DNA of 64,000 nt from Haloplanus sp. CK5-1 (GCF_037201915.1 NZ_CP147505.1:1860001-1924000), one strand, 5' to 3'; positions 1 through 9,060 are shown, counted from the first letter of the stretch. The notes: generated by a model from the letters alone, not told the origin. Numbers and translations: made by a program.

Positions 1-887
1 GGATGGTCGAGGAGGGGATCGCTCGCCCCGTCCTCCTGGGCGACCGATCGACGGTCGAGTCGACGGTCGCCGACCTCGGCCTCGACTTCGATCCCGAGGT
101 CGTCGACCCCTCGGTCGACGCCCACGCGGACGCCTACGCCGACCGCCTGTACGAACTCCGCAAGCGAAAGGGGATCACGCGCCGCGAGGCGCGGGACCTC
201 GTCCGATCGGACACCGACTACTTCGGCAGCGTGATGGTCGAGGTGGGTGACGCCGACGCGATGCTGACCGGACTCACTCACCACTACCCCTCCGCGCTGC
301 GCCCGCCCCTACAGGTGATCGGTACGGCCGAGGACGCCGACTACGCGGCCGGCGTGTACATGCTCACCTTCCGCAATCGGGTGATCTTCGTCGCGGACAC
401 GACGGTGAATCAGGATCCCGGAGCCGACGAACTGGCCGAAATCGGTCGACACACGGGGGAGTTGGCCCGGCGGTTCAACGTCGAGCCCCGGGCGGCGTTC
501 CTCTCCTATTCGAACTTCGGGAGCGTCGACAACGCGGGAACGCGCAAACCTCGGCAGGCCGCGGAAACCCTGCGTGAAGACCCCGCAGTCGACTTCCCGG
601 TCGACGGCGAGATGCAAGCCGACACCGCGGTGGTCGAGGACATCCTCGAGGGTACGTACGACTTCGCGGAGTTGGAGGATCCGGCGAACGTGCTGATCTT
701 CCCCAACCTCGAAGCCGGGAACATCGGATACAAACTCCTGCAACGACTCGGCGGGGCCGACGCCATCGGCCCGATGCTCGTCGGCATGGACAAGCCGGTC
801 CACGTCCTCCAGCGGGGCGACGAGGTCGAGAACATCGTCAACCTGGCCGGCGTCGCCGTCGTCGACGCACAGGAACGCGACGGCTAA
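1..887 (+). CDS. maeB: NADP-dependent malic enzyme, C-terminal phosphotransacetylase-like domain (5' end outside window)
   Basis: The visible 294 residues match the phosphate-acetyltransferase-like domain that forms the C-terminal part of large MaeB-type malic enzymes, which decarboxylate malate to pyruvate. Landmarks are a PTA-like core (FRNRVIFVADTTVNQDP), the stretch AAFLSYSNFGS and the ending GPMLVGMDKPVHVLQRG. The frame is open to the window edge, so the first Met at base 3 is not the start; the malic and NAD-binding domains lie outside. The PTA-like domain of MaeB proteins is usually regulatory rather than catalytic (family knowledge). A stand-alone phosphate acetyltransferase is less likely but cannot be excluded without the missing 5' part. 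Confidence 0.82.
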   Translation, partial: MVEEGIARPVLLGDRSTVESTVADLGLDFDPEVVDPSVDAHADAYADRLYELRKRKGITRREARDLVRSDTDYFGSVMVEVGDADAMLTGLTHHYPSALRPPLQVIGTAEDADYAAGVYMLTFRNRVIFVADTTVNQDPGADELAEIGRHTGELARRFNVEPRAAFLSYSNFGSVDNAGTRKPRQAAETLREDPAVDFPVDGEMQADTAVVEDILEGTYDFAELEDPANVLIFPNLEAGNIGYKLLQRLGGADAIGPMLVGMDKPVHVLQRGDEVENIVNLAGVAVVDAQERDG

Positions 888-1321
888 TCGCCCGCGCCGA
901 TGTCGACGACGAGCACCGGAACGGTCGCGTTCTCGACGACGCGCTCCGTGACGCTCCCGAGGTGGGCGAGTCGGTCCCGACCGGTCCGGCCGTGGGTGCC
1001 CATCGTGATCACGTCGACCTTGGCGTCGTCGGCGTAGCCGAGGATCGTCTTGTAAGGGATCCCCTCTCGTACGTCGGTCACGACGTCGACGCCGGCCGTC
1101 TCGCACCGGTCGGCGACGGCGACGACGGCGTGCTCGCCCCGTTCGGTCAGGCGATCGATCAGGTCCTCGCGGTCCTCCTCGGCCGCGAGTTCGAACCGAC
1201 GGTCGATCACGTACAGCGCGTGGATCGTCGCGTCGTGATTCCGCGCCATCTCGACGGCGTGGTCGAGCGTCCGGTCGACCCCGTCGCTCCCGTCCGTCGG
1301 AACGAGTATCGCGTCGTACAT
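884..1321 (-). CDS. Universal stress protein, UspA family
   Basis: This 145-residue single-domain Usp protein starts with MYDAILVPTDGSDG, the usual beta1 strand and Asp of the family. Near the end it has an ATP-binding loop, GTHGRTG followed by GSVTERVV. The gap between the two glycine elements is 10 residues rather than the common 9. I chose the start at 1321 because it gives the canonical N-terminus; an upstream Met adds ten unrelated residues. It converges on the malic enzyme gene and their stop codons overlap. Usp proteins bind ATP or AMP and act in stress tolerance; the specific role is unknown. Confidence 0.9.
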   Translation of the reverse strand: MYDAILVPTDGSDGVDRTLDHAVEMARNHDATIHALYVIDRRFELAAEEDREDLIDRLTERGEHAVVAVADRCETAGVDVVTDVREGIPYKTILGYADDAKVDVITMGTHGRTGRDRLAHLGSVTERVVENATVPVLVVDIGAGD

Positions 1322-1428
1322 GCGCGTCAGTTCTCCCGCGGCCCACTTCAAACGGCCCCATTCCAGTGGGGGAGGCGATCCGTCGCCCCCGCCGAACGAC
1401 TTTACTTCGGGACGACCGACGTGTGGCT

Positions 1429-2172
1429 ATGAGCCGGATCGAGGTGCTACGGGAGGACGTCTCGCTCGACGCGCCGACGCTGATCGAAGGCTTACCGGGT
1501 GTCGGCCTCGTGGGGAAACTCGCGACGGACCACCTCTCCGAGGCTCTGGACATGTGTCACTACGCGAACGTCCACTGCGACGGGTTACCACCCGTCGCGA
1601 TGTACGGCGGCGGCGACCCCGACCTGTCGACGCCGGTTCGACTGTACGCCGACACCGAACGGGACTTACTCGCCCTCCGAAGCGACGTCCCGGTCTCGCC
1701 GTCCGCCGCCATCGAGTTCGGCGGCTGCCTAGAGGGCTGGTACGACGAGGATCGCGTGACGCCCATCTATCTCAGCGGGATCGGCCGGGAGCGCGAGGAG
1801 GGAGCGGCGTCCGACCTGTTCGGCGTCGGGACCGGCGGGGCGAGCGACCGACTGGCCGACACCGGGATCGCCCCGCCTCCCGAGTCGGGACTGGTGTCGG
1901 GACCCACCGGTGCGCTGTTGAGTCGCGCGGTGCGGACGGGGACGACGGCGACGTGCCTGATCGTCGAGGCCAGTCCGCGGTTCCCGGATCCCGAGGCGTC
2001 CGCCCGTCTCATCGAGGACGGCGTCGCGCCGCTCACCGGTGTCGACGTTCCGGTGACGGATCTCCGCGAACACGCGGCGGAGATCAGACAGGCCAAACGA
2101 CGGCTGGCGGAGCGGATGCAGGCGGCAGACGAGACGAGTTCGCAGGCCCGGCCGCTCGGCATGTATCAGTGA
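1429..2172 (+). CDS. PAC2-family proteasome assembly chaperone-like protein
   Basis: This 247-residue protein resembles the archaeal PAC2 family, related to eukaryotic 20S proteasome assembly chaperones. It has an early glycine-rich turn (LIEGLPGVGLVGKLATDHL) and a later segment SGPTGALLSRAVRTGTTATCLIVEA with a conserved PTG turn. The C-terminus is helical and charged. The start at 1429 follows an A/T-containing promoter-like stretch (ctttacttc) about 25 nt upstream; the in-frame Met at 1366 would add unrelated sequence. A proteasome role in archaea is inferred from the family. The only other proteasome gene in the window is the beta subunit at 26.6 kb. Confidence 0.82.
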   Translation: MSRIEVLREDVSLDAPTLIEGLPGVGLVGKLATDHLSEALDMCHYANVHCDGLPPVAMYGGGDPDLSTPVRLYADTERDLLALRSDVPVSPSAAIEFGGCLEGWYDEDRVTPIYLSGIGREREEGAASDLFGVGTGGASDRLADTGIAPPPESGLVSGPTGALLSRAVRTGTTATCLIVEASPRFPDPEASARLIEDGVAPLTGVDVPVTDLREHAAEIRQAKRRLAERMQAADETSSQARPLGMYQ

Positions 2173-2217
2173 CGACGTTCTGCAAGTCTTAAGCGACCCG
2201 AGGCGTTTCGTCCCACC

Positions 2218-2805
2218 ATGCAAGAGGACGCGGCCGACGAGCGGAGCGGGGCCGAAGACGAGTCGACGGACGAGGAGCGAAGCCTCGCCGACCGTGTCGA
2301 GGAGTACGACGCCGACCTCGGCGAGGCCGTCGCGGACCTCGAAGCACAGATCGAGGACCTCGAAGCACAGGTCGACGAAACGGAGGCGCGTGCCGATGAT
2401 CTCGAGTCTCGGTTGAAACGCAAGCAAGCCGACTTCCAGAACTACAAGAAACGCGCCGAGAAGCGCCAAGAGGAGATCGAGGAGCGAGCCACCGAGGACC
2501 TGGTCGCCCGGCTGGCGCCGGTGCGAAACGACCTCGTTCGTGCCCTCGACCAAGACGAGGACGTCGACATCCGCGACGGTGTCGAATCGACGCTCGACGC
2601 GTTCGACCGCGTCCTCGACGAAGAGGGTGTGACCGTCATCGATCCCGCACCCGGCGACGACGTCGATCCGGTCCGTCACCAGGTCATGATGCGCACGGAG
2701 AGCGACCACCCGGAGGGGACCATCGTCGACGTCTACCGCCCCGGCTACGAGATGGCGGGGACGGTCATCCAAGAGGCACAGGTCACCGTGAGCGACGGCG
2801 ACTGA
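2218..2805 (+). CDS. grpE: Nucleotide exchange factor GrpE
   Basis: This 195-residue protein has the GrpE layout. It begins with an acidic tail (residues 1-35), then a long coiled coil with heptad-like Leu/Ala spacing (about 35-90) ending in ADFQNYKKRAEKRQEE, then a C-terminal beta domain with HQVMMRTESDHPEGTIVDVYRPGYEMAG. GrpE releases ADP from DnaK so the chaperone can cycle. It lies just upstream of dnaK on the same strand, but a 148-nt gap with its own promoter-like element separates them. A TTAAG element at about 2189 precedes the ATG by a leaderless distance. Confidence 0.95.
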   Translation: MQEDAADERSGAEDESTDEERSLADRVEEYDADLGEAVADLEAQIEDLEAQVDETEARADDLESRLKRKQADFQNYKKRAEKRQEEIEERATEDLVARLAPVRNDLVRALDQDEDVDIRDGVESTLDAFDRVLDEEGVTVIDPAPGDDVDPVRHQVMMRTESDHPEGTIVDVYRPGYEMAGTVIQEAQVTVSDGD

Positions 2806-2871
2806 TCGGGTGGGTTGCAGTTCTACATAAAACCCTCCGATTGTGTGTCGATGACACGATCGGAAATCGGG

Positions 2872-2913
2872 AGACGGGACCGAGGTGTTCGATCTCACCG
2901 TCTCGTCCCGTCT
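2872..2913. repeat. Long inverted repeat upstream of dnaK
   Basis: The arms AGACGGGAC (2872-2880) and GTCCCGTCT (2905-2913) are perfect reverse complements. Further pairing (CGAG with CTCG) extends the stem toward the loop with one bulged base. It sits between the grpE stop and the dnaK TATA-like element, ending about 6 nt before it. It could be a heat-shock regulator binding site or a transcript-end hairpin for grpE. The sequence shows only the symmetry. Confidence 0.6.
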
Positions 2914-2918
2914 AGTAA

Positions 2919-2927
2919 CCTTTAACC
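2919..2927 (+). promoter_or_regulatory. TATA-like element of dnaK
   Basis: The stretch CCTTTAACC is centred about 31 nt before the dnaK ATG at 2954. That places the likely transcription start within a few bases of the start codon. This supports ATG 2954 over the longer in-frame option at 2885, which would lie upstream of the promoter. Confidence 0.55.
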
Positions 2928-2953
2928 GATCTAAACCGGTAGTCACTGGCAAG

Positions 2954-4849
2954 ATGGCGAGCAACAAGATTCTCGGAATCGACCTCGGGACCACGAACAG
3001 CGCCTTCGCGGTGATGGAGGGTAGCGACCCGGAGATCATCGTGAACGGCGAGGGCGACCGGACGACGCCGTCGGTCGTCGCCTTCAGCGACGACGAACGC
3101 CTCGTCGGGAAACCGGCGAAAAACCAGGCCGTCCAGAACCCCGAGCGCACGATCCAGTCGATCAAGCGGCACATGGGCGAGGAGGACTACGCCGTCGAGA
3201 TCGACGACGAGGAGTTCACACCGGAGCAGATCTCGGCGATGATCCTCCAGAAGATCAAGCGCGACGCCGAGGAGTACCTCGGTGACGAGGTCGAGAAAGC
3301 AGTCATCACGGTGCCGGCGTACTTCAACGACCGGCAGCGACAGGCGACCAAGGACGCCGGCGAGATCGCCGGCTTCGAGGTCGAACGCATCGTCAACGAA
3401 CCGACCGCGGCGTCGATGGCGTACGGCCTCGACGACGAGTCGGACCAGACGGTCCTCGTCTTCGACCTCGGGGGCGGCACGTTCGACGTGAGCGTCCTCG
3501 ATCTGGGCGGTGGCGTCTACGAAGTCGTCGCCACGAACGGGGACAACGACCTCGGCGGCGACGACTGGGACCAAGCGATCATCGACCACCTCGCCGACGA
3601 GTTCGAGAGCGACCACGGTATCGACCTCCGCGAGGACCGCCAAGCGCTCCAGCGGTTGACCGAGGCCGCCGAGGAGGCCAAGGTGGAACTCTCCTCGCGC
3701 AAGGAGACGGACATCAACCTGCCCTTTATCACCGCGACCGACGACGGCCCGATCCACCTCGAAACCTCCATCACGCGGGCGAAGTTCGAGTCGCTGACGA
3801 GTGACCTGCTGGAGCGGACCGTCGGCCCGACGAAGCAGGCCCTCGAGGACGCGGGCTACGACACGAGCGACATCGACGAGGTGATCCTCGTCGGCGGGTC
3901 GACCCGGATGCCCCAAGTGCAGGAGAAAGTCGAGGAACTCGTCGGCCAGGAGCCCAAGAAGAACGTCAACCCGGACGAGGCGGTCGGGCTGGGTGCGGCG
4001 ATCCAGGGCGGGGTCCTCGGCGGCGAGGTCGACGACATCGTCCTGCTCGACGTGACGCCCCTCTCGCTGGGCATCGAGGTCAAGGGCGGCCTGTTCGAGC
4101 GACTGATCGAGAAGAACACCACGATTCCCACCGAGGAGTCGAAGATCTTCACGACCGCCGCGGACAACCAGACGATGGTGCAGGTGCGGGTGTTCCAGGG
4201 CGAACGCGAGATCGCCGAGGAGAACGAACTGCTCGGCGAGTTCCAGTTGACGGGCATCCCGCCCGCACCCGCCGGTACACCCCAGATCGAGGTCGGCTTC
4301 GAGATCGACGAGAACGGCATCGTCAACGTCGAGGCCGAGGACAAGGGCTCGGGCAACGCCGAATCCATCACCATCGAAGGCGGTGCCGGCCTCTCCGACG
4401 AGGAGATCGAGCAGATGCAGGAGGAAGCCGAGGAACACGCCGAGGAAGACCAGCAGCGCCGCGAGCGGATCGAGGCGCGCAACGAGGCCGAGAGCGCGGT
4501 CCAGCGGGCCGAGACGCTCCTCGAGGAGAACGAGGAGGAGGTCGACGACGATCTCCGGGAGTCCATCGAGGACGCCATCGCCGACGTCGAGGAGACCCTC
4601 GACGACGAGGACGCCGACACCGAGGAGATCGAGTCGGTTACGGAAGCGCTGTCGACCGAACTCCAGGAGATCGGCAAGCAGATGTACCAAGAGCAGGCCC
4701 AGCAAGCACAGGCCGGTGCCGGCGGTGCCGGCGCGGGTGCGGCGGGCGCCGGCCCCGGCGGCATGGGCGGCGACGAACCGGGTGCGGGCGACGGCGACGA
4801 GTACGTCGACGCCGACTTCGAAGAGAAAGACGACGAAGACGACGCCTGA
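2954..4849 (+). CDS. dnaK: Molecular chaperone DnaK (Hsp70)
   Basis: This 631-residue Hsp70 folds client proteins in an ATP-driven cycle with DnaJ and GrpE. The ATPase domain begins [19 protein letters not shown] and includes [16 protein letters not shown] and [13 protein letters not shown]. The substrate-binding domain includes [16 protein letters not shown]. It is followed by an acidic helical lid and a Gly/Ala-rich tail ending in acidic residues. Length and motif order are normal. Flanking grpE and dnaJ are on the same strand with separate promoter-like elements, so the three may be transcribed independently. Confidence 0.98.
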   Translation: MASNKILGIDLGTTNSAFAVMEGSDPEIIVNGEGDRTTPSVVAFSDDERLVGKPAKNQAVQNPERTIQSIKRHMGEEDYAVEIDDEEFTPEQISAMILQKIKRDAEEYLGDEVEKAVITVPAYFNDRQRQATKDAGEIAGFEVERIVNEPTAASMAYGLDDESDQTVLVFDLGGGTFDVSVLDLGGGVYEVVATNGDNDLGGDDWDQAIIDHLADEFESDHGIDLREDRQALQRLTEAAEEAKVELSSRKETDINLPFITATDDGPIHLETSITRAKFESLTSDLLERTVGPTKQALEDAGYDTSDIDEVILVGGSTRMPQVQEKVEELVGQEPKKNVNPDEAVGLGAAIQGGVLGGEVDDIVLLDVTPLSLGIEVKGGLFERLIEKNTTIPTEESKIFTTAADNQTMVQVRVFQGEREIAEENELLGEFQLTGIPPAPAGTPQIEVGFEIDENGIVNVEAEDKGSGNAESITIEGGAGLSDEEIEQMQEEAEEHAEEDQQRRERIEARNEAESAVQRAETLLEENEEEVDDDLRESIEDAIADVEETLDDEDADTEEIESVTEALSTELQEIGKQMYQEQAQQAQAGAGGAGAGAAGAGPGGMGGDEPGAGDGDEYVDADFEEKDDEDDA

Positions 4850-4860
4850 TCGTCGGCGAG

Positions 4861-4872
4861 CCACGTTTTTCA
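4861..4872 (+). terminator. Possible T-run terminator after dnaK
   Basis: A run of five T follows the dnaK stop by about 15 nt. T-rich stretches are typical archaeal transcription termination sites. No hairpin is needed or seen. The assignment is weak because the following AAATAG stretch could instead be the dnaJ promoter. Confidence 0.3.
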
Positions 4873-4903
4873 AATAGGTAGGACCGGTAACTCACACCAA
4901 CTG

Positions 4904-6064
4904 ATGACAGAGGATTTCTACGACGTGCTCGGGGTGTCTCGGGACGCCTCCGAAGACGAGATCAAACAGGCGTACCGAAAGAAGGCCTCGGAGTACCATC
5001 CGGACGTGAGCGACGACCCGGACGCCGAGGAGAAGTTCAAGAAGGCAAAGAAGGCAAAGGAGGTGCTCACCGACGAGGAGAAACGGCAGGCGTACGACCA
5101 AATTGGCCACGAGCGCTTCGAACAGGCCGAGAAGCGCGGGGGCTTCGACGGCGGTGGCGGGGGCGCTGGCGGCGGCGCTCGCGGCAACCCCTTCGGCGGC
5201 GGTGGCGGCGGTGCCGGCGGCTTCGAGGACATCTTCGAGCAGTTCTTCGGCGGTGGCGGCGGCCGCGGTGGCAGCGACCGCCCCCGACAGGGCCAGGACC
5301 TGCGCACGTCGCTCCGTCTCGACTTGGAGGAGGCCTACGAGGGCGTCGAACGCGAGTTCACCGTCACCCGTCCGACGCGGTGTTCGGACTGCGACGGCGA
5401 GGGGCATCCGCCCGGCGCCGACGCGGAGACGTGTCCGAACTGCGACGGAAGCGGACAGGTGACACAGGTCCAGCAGACGCCGTTCGGTCGGATGCAACAG
5501 ACCGGGACCTGCCGCCGGTGTGACGGCGCGGGAACCCTCTACAGCGAGACGTGTTCGACCTGTGGCGGCGAGGGCCAGGTCCGCGAGGAATCCACCCTCT
5601 CGGTCGACATCCCGGCGGGGATCCGCGACGGTCAGACCCTCCGGATGGAGGGCGAGGGTGCCCCCGGGCAGAACCGCGGCCCCAACGGCGACCTCCTGAT
5701 CGAGGTGTCGGTCGCGGACCACCCCGACTTCGACCGCGACGGCGACGACCTCCACTACCAGCATCCCATCTCCTTCCCGCAGGCCACGTTCGGCGACACC
5801 GTCGAGGTGCCGACGCTCGACGGCACCGTCGAGATGGACGTCCCTTCGGGCACCCAGAGCGGCGAGACGTTCCGGCTCAAGGGCAAGGGGATGCCGCGTC
5901 TGCGACGCCGGGGACAGGGCGACCTCTACGTGCAGGTGCAGGTCGTCACCCCGGAGGACATGAACGCCGAACAGCGCGAGGCGCTGGAACGCTTCGCCGA
6001 GGCCGGCGGCGAGGAGGTCGACGTGAAAGAGGGCTTCTTCGAGCGGATCAAGAGCAGCTTTTGA
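4904..6064 (+). CDS. dnaJ: Molecular chaperone DnaJ (Hsp40)
   Basis: This 386-residue type I DnaJ stimulates the DnaK ATPase and delivers substrates. The J domain covers residues 1-70 with HPD at 32-34. A Gly/Phe-rich linker runs from about 80 to 125. Four zinc-finger CxxCxGxG repeats follow (CSDCDGEG, CPNCDGSG, CRRCDGAG, CSTCGGEG). The C-terminal beta domain includes GDLLIEVSV and FRLKGKGMPRLRRRGQGDLYV. All expected parts are present. Its stop codon overlaps a possible TTG start of the next gene. Confidence 0.98.
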   Translation: MTEDFYDVLGVSRDASEDEIKQAYRKKASEYHPDVSDDPDAEEKFKKAKKAKEVLTDEEKRQAYDQIGHERFEQAEKRGGFDGGGGGAGGGARGNPFGGGGGGAGGFEDIFEQFFGGGGGRGGSDRPRQGQDLRTSLRLDLEEAYEGVEREFTVTRPTRCSDCDGEGHPPGADAETCPNCDGSGQVTQVQQTPFGRMQQTGTCRRCDGAGTLYSETCSTCGGEGQVREESTLSVDIPAGIRDGQTLRMEGEGAPGQNRGPNGDLLIEVSVADHPDFDRDGDDLHYQHPISFPQATFGDTVEVPTLDGTVEMDVPSGTQSGETFRLKGKGMPRLRRRGQGDLYVQVQVVTPEDMNAEQREALERFAEAGGEEVDVKEGFFERIKSSF

Positions 6065-6765
6065 CGACCCTCGCCGACCTCGTCGGGCGCGACCGACGGA
6101 GCGACAGACCGGCGCTTCGGATCGTCGACCGGGACCGAACCCACACCTACCACGACTTCTGCACGACGGCGTGGAAGGCGGCCCACGCGCTCCGACACCT
6201 CGGCGTCCACGAGGGATCGCGGGTCGCGCTCTCCCCCGATCCGGCCCCGCAGGTCCTCTCGACCTTGTTCGGTGCCGCGTCGCTCGGCGCTCAACTGACC
6301 TTCGACGTGGCCGCCGAGAGCCGCGTGGTGGTCGTCCCCGTCGACCGCGAGAGTGAGGTCGACGACGGCCGATCGGTCGTCGTCTACGGCGGGGCACCCG
6401 CGGCGGCGACGACGACCCACTGGGAGGAGGTAGTCTGGAGCGAGAACCCCGCAATGTGGCCGACGACGCCGTCGCCGTCCGATCCGGTCCTCGACGCCGA
6501 CGGTCGGTCGTTCACGCACGGCGACCTGTACGCCGGGGCGGGGACGGTCGTCGCCGACGCGGGACTCGACGACGAGATGAGCGTCGCACTCCGGGCGTCG
6601 CTCGCGGATCCGCAGGCGGTCGTCGCGGGCGTGATCGCGCCGCTCCTGGCCGGCGGCACCGTCGTCGTCCCCGGCGGGGCCGAGGGGGGCGTGGCCGACG
6701 TAGCGGCCGGCGACGGTGCGGTTCCGGAGCGGCGGCGGATCGGTCTCGACGCCGTCTCGTGGTAG
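6061..6765 (+). CDS. Acyl-CoA synthetase-like N-terminal fragment protein, function unknown
   Basis: This 234-residue reading frame directly follows dnaJ. A TTG start at 6061 overlaps the dnaJ stop (TTGA). The N-terminal part (DRPALRIVDRDRTHTYHDF and HALRHLGVHEGSRVALS) resembles the beginning of AMP-forming acyl-CoA synthetases; compare the menE product in this window. The adenylation core motif (TSGTTGxPKG) and the C-terminal domain are absent, so catalysis is unlikely. It may be an adapter or regulator derived from that superfamily. Coding use matches its neighbours, so it does not look decayed. The start codon is uncertain. Confidence 0.65.
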   Translation: MTTLADLVGRDRRSDRPALRIVDRDRTHTYHDFCTTAWKAAHALRHLGVHEGSRVALSPDPAPQVLSTLFGAASLGAQLTFDVAAESRVVVVPVDRESEVDDGRSVVVYGGAPAAATTTHWEEVVWSENPAMWPTTPSPSDPVLDADGRSFTHGDLYAGAGTVVADAGLDDEMSVALRASLADPQAVVAGVIAPLLAGGTVVVPGGAEGGVADVAAGDGAVPERRRIGLDAVSW

Positions 6766-6808
6766 CCTCCAGCAAATCCTTTTGTTGTCCCGCCCACTAT
6801 CAAGCGGT

Positions 6809-7390
6809 ATGTACGTCCGGGATGCCAAGAACCGAGACGAGGTCTGGTTGCTCGACAACATCGAGGAGATGGCCCTGGACGACGCCGCCTTCCGATCTCG
6901 GGACTACGTCATCGCGGTCGACGAAGGATCGAACGACCGCGCGGGGTTCGGCCGTATCCGCGTCCACAAGGTCGACGGCGGCGAGGTGTGTGAACTCACG
7001 GGCATCGGCGTCCTGCCCGCGTGGCGGGGCCAGGGCGTCGGCGCACACGTCGTCGAGCGACTGGTCGAGACGGCCGCCGACGAGGGTTTCGAGACGGTCT
7101 ACTCGATCACCGATCAGCCGTCGTATCTCGCCCGCTTCGGGTTCGAACCGGTCGAGTCGAGCGCGCTACCGCCGAAGCTCCGCGACCGCCTGCACGAGAA
7201 ACGCGAGACGATACAACCCGACGCCGTCGCGACGAGTCTCGACACCGGCGGCTTCTCGATGCCCGCCCGCCTCCGCGAGGCGTTCAAGAGCGCCGCCCCG
7301 CACGACCCCACCGACGACGACGCCGTCGAGGACGCCGAGGACTTCGGGATCGACCCCGACAGTGCCACCTACAAGTACGACACCGGCTAA
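6809..7390 (+). CDS. GNAT-family N-acetyltransferase
   Basis: This 193-residue protein has the acetyl-CoA-binding core of the GNAT fold: GIGVLPAWRGQGVGAHVVERLVE (motif A, RGQGVG) around residues 66-88. It is followed by GFETVYSITDQPSYLARFGFEPV, a motif B-like end. The substrate cannot be inferred. I chose ATG 6809 because it begins the conserved MYVRDAKNRDEV stretch; the longer frame from 6716 overlaps the previous gene. The acidic C-terminal tail after residue 150 is lineage-specific. Its stop overlaps the stop of the convergent small membrane protein gene. Confidence 0.88.
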   Translation: MYVRDAKNRDEVWLLDNIEEMALDDAAFRSRDYVIAVDEGSNDRAGFGRIRVHKVDGGEVCELTGIGVLPAWRGQGVGAHVVERLVETAADEGFETVYSITDQPSYLARFGFEPVESSALPPKLRDRLHEKRETIQPDAVATSLDTGGFSMPARLREAFKSAAPHDPTDDDAVEDAEDFGIDPDSATYKYDTG

Positions 7391-7602
7391 GTCCGGTCGT
7401 CGAGGAAGTCGGTGCTGAACGCGAGCCACGCGAGCACCGTCGAGAAGAGGATGGGCGGCAGGATCGCGAAGGCCCAGAGGGGTTCGATGCCCCAGAAGAG
7501 CAACAGGAGTACGTCGGCGAGGCCGAGCATCAGGAACGGCGTCACCGCGAGGAGGGCACGGCGACGGTTCGGGGTCGACTCCTCCCCCTGCGAGAGTGAC
7601 AT
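7387..7602 (-). CDS. Small two-helix membrane protein, unknown function
   Basis: This 71-residue protein has a short polar N-terminus and two hydrophobic helices, ALLAVTPFLMLGLADVLLLL and LWAFAILPPILFSTVLAWLA, followed by a short acidic tail. The loop carries a conserved-looking FWGIEPLW motif. The size and layout recall small permease-associated membrane proteins, but I cannot assign a family. The start at 7602 is preferred over 7656 because the longer N-terminus is unlike a membrane protein leader. It is convergent with the GNAT gene and divergent from the cytidine deaminase gene. Confidence 0.75.
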   Translation of the reverse strand: MSLSQGEESTPNRRRALLAVTPFLMLGLADVLLLLFWGIEPLWAFAILPPILFSTVLAWLAFSTDFLDDRT

Positions 7603-7696
7603 AGTCGGACTCTGCGTTCGACGGGCAAAAACACCTCGGGTGTCCGGCGGCGCCACCCCCTCCAGATATATATCCGTCTCGACCGTAGCGTCGGCC

Positions 7697-8113
7697 GTGA
7701 CCGACGAACTCGTCGACCGCGCCAGAGAGACGCTCGACTCGGCGTACGTCCCCTACTCGGACTATCCGGTCGGGGCGGCGCTTCGAACCGCCGACGGAAC
7801 GGTGTTTACGGGCTGTAACGTCGAGAACGCGAACTACAGCAACAGCCTCCACGCCGAGGAGGTGGCGCTCGGTCGGGCGGTCACCGCCGGCCACCGCGAG
7901 TTCGACGCGCTGGCAGTCGCCTCCGGCGCGCGCGACGGCGTCACGCCCTGTGGGATGTGCCGCCAGTCGCTCGCGGAGTTCTGCCACGACGACCTCCCGA
8001 TCCTCTGTGACGAGGGCGACGGGGACGTGGCCGAGTACACCCTCGGCGAGTTGCTCCCCGCGACCATCAGTGCCGACACGCTCGACGCGGCCGACCGATC
8101 CGGGGAGTCCTGA
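7697..8113 (+). CDS. cdd: Cytidine deaminase
   Basis: This 138-residue homotetramer-type cytidine deaminase converts cytidine or deoxycytidine to uridine for salvage. Zinc and catalytic motifs are visible: NSLHAEEVAL (His and catalytic Glu) and TPCGMCRQSL (two Cys). The substrate region VGAALRTADGTVFTGCNVENANY is canonical. GTG 7697 gives the normal family length; no nearer ATG precedes the conserved sequence. It is followed by the uridine phosphorylase gene, the next step in pyrimidine nucleoside breakdown. Confidence 0.93.
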   Translation: MTDELVDRARETLDSAYVPYSDYPVGAALRTADGTVFTGCNVENANYSNSLHAEEVALGRAVTAGHREFDALAVASGARDGVTPCGMCRQSLAEFCHDDLPILCDEGDGDVAEYTLGELLPATISADTLDAADRSGES

Positions 8114-8170
8114 TCGGTCACACGCCTCGGACCCCGGCGCTATTTCACCGCCGTCACCGTACCCACGGCC

Positions 8171-8977
8171 ATGGGTGACGACATCGATCGACAGTATCAC
8201 ATCGAGGCGGCGTCGGGCGAGGTGGCGGAGACGGTGTTGCTCCCCGGCGACCCGGACCGCGTGGACGTGGTGACCGACCGCTGGGACGAGGCGACGACCG
8301 TCGCCGACCACCGCGAGTACCGGACGGTCACCGGCCGGTACGAGGGTGCCCCGCTGTCGGTGACCTCGACCGGCATCGGAAGCCCGTCGGCGGCCATCGC
8401 CGTCGAGGAGTTGGCCCGGATCGGCGCGGAGACGTTCGTCCGCGTCGGCTCGTGTGGCGCCATCGACCCCGACGTCGACGTGGGTGATCTGGTCATCACG
8501 ACCGGCGCGGTCAGGGGCGAGGGGACGAGCGACGAGTACGTCCGCGGGGACTACCCCGCCGTCGCCGACCACGCGGTGGTGTCGGCGCTCGTCGCCGCGG
8601 CCGAACGCCTCGGCTACACCTACCACTGTGGCCTGACGATGAGCACCGACAGTTTCTACGCCGGGCAAGCCCGCCCCGGGTTCGAGGGGTTCGAGGCCGC
8701 CGGGAGCGCGTCCCTACTCGACGACCTGCGCGAGGTGGACGTGACGAACGTCGAGATGGAGGCGAGCGCCGTCCTGACGCTCGCGAACGTCTACGGGCTC
8801 CGCGCCGGCGCGGTGTGTACCGTCTTCGCCAACCGCTCGACCGGCGAGTTCCGCACCGAGGGCGAGGCCCGCGCCGCCGAGGTCGGGAGTCTGGCGGCCG
8901 CGCTCCTCAACGAGATGGACGCCCGTCGGGACGACGCCGGGGCGGGCGCGTGGCACGCCGACCTCTCGATCGAGTGA
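8171..8977 (+). CDS. udp: Uridine phosphorylase / nucleoside phosphorylase
   Basis: This 268-residue PNP_UDP-family enzyme phosphorolyses nucleosides to base plus ribose 1-phosphate. Family landmarks are VLLPGDPDRVD near the N-terminus, TSTGIGSPSAAIAVEELARIG, VRVGSCGAIDPDV and NVEMEASAVLTLANVYGLRAG, which holds the ribose-binding Met-Glu. Placement just after cdd fits conversion of cytidine to uridine and then uracil. Specificity for uridine rather than purines is inferred from sequence resemblance and context. The gene has its own A/T-rich element (GCTATTTCAC) upstream. Confidence 0.9.
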   Translation: MGDDIDRQYHIEAASGEVAETVLLPGDPDRVDVVTDRWDEATTVADHREYRTVTGRYEGAPLSVTSTGIGSPSAAIAVEELARIGAETFVRVGSCGAIDPDVDVGDLVITTGAVRGEGTSDEYVRGDYPAVADHAVVSALVAAAERLGYTYHCGLTMSTDSFYAGQARPGFEGFEAAGSASLLDDLREVDVTNVEMEASAVLTLANVYGLRAGAVCTVFANRSTGEFRTEGEARAAEVGSLAAALLNEMDARRDDAGAGAWHADLSIE

Positions 8978-9060
8978 GGAGTGTCAGCACCGATCGTCGA
9001 CGAACGACCGTCTGCTGGCGGTTTCAACACCCCTATACCTGCCCGCGGCGGAGTGGGCGT

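Noticed and set aside
2912-4873. 653-codon minus-strand frame antisense to dnaK
   Set aside because: It is a codon-bias shadow of dnaK. The product is Leu/Arg/Asp-rich without domains. The sense gene is certain.
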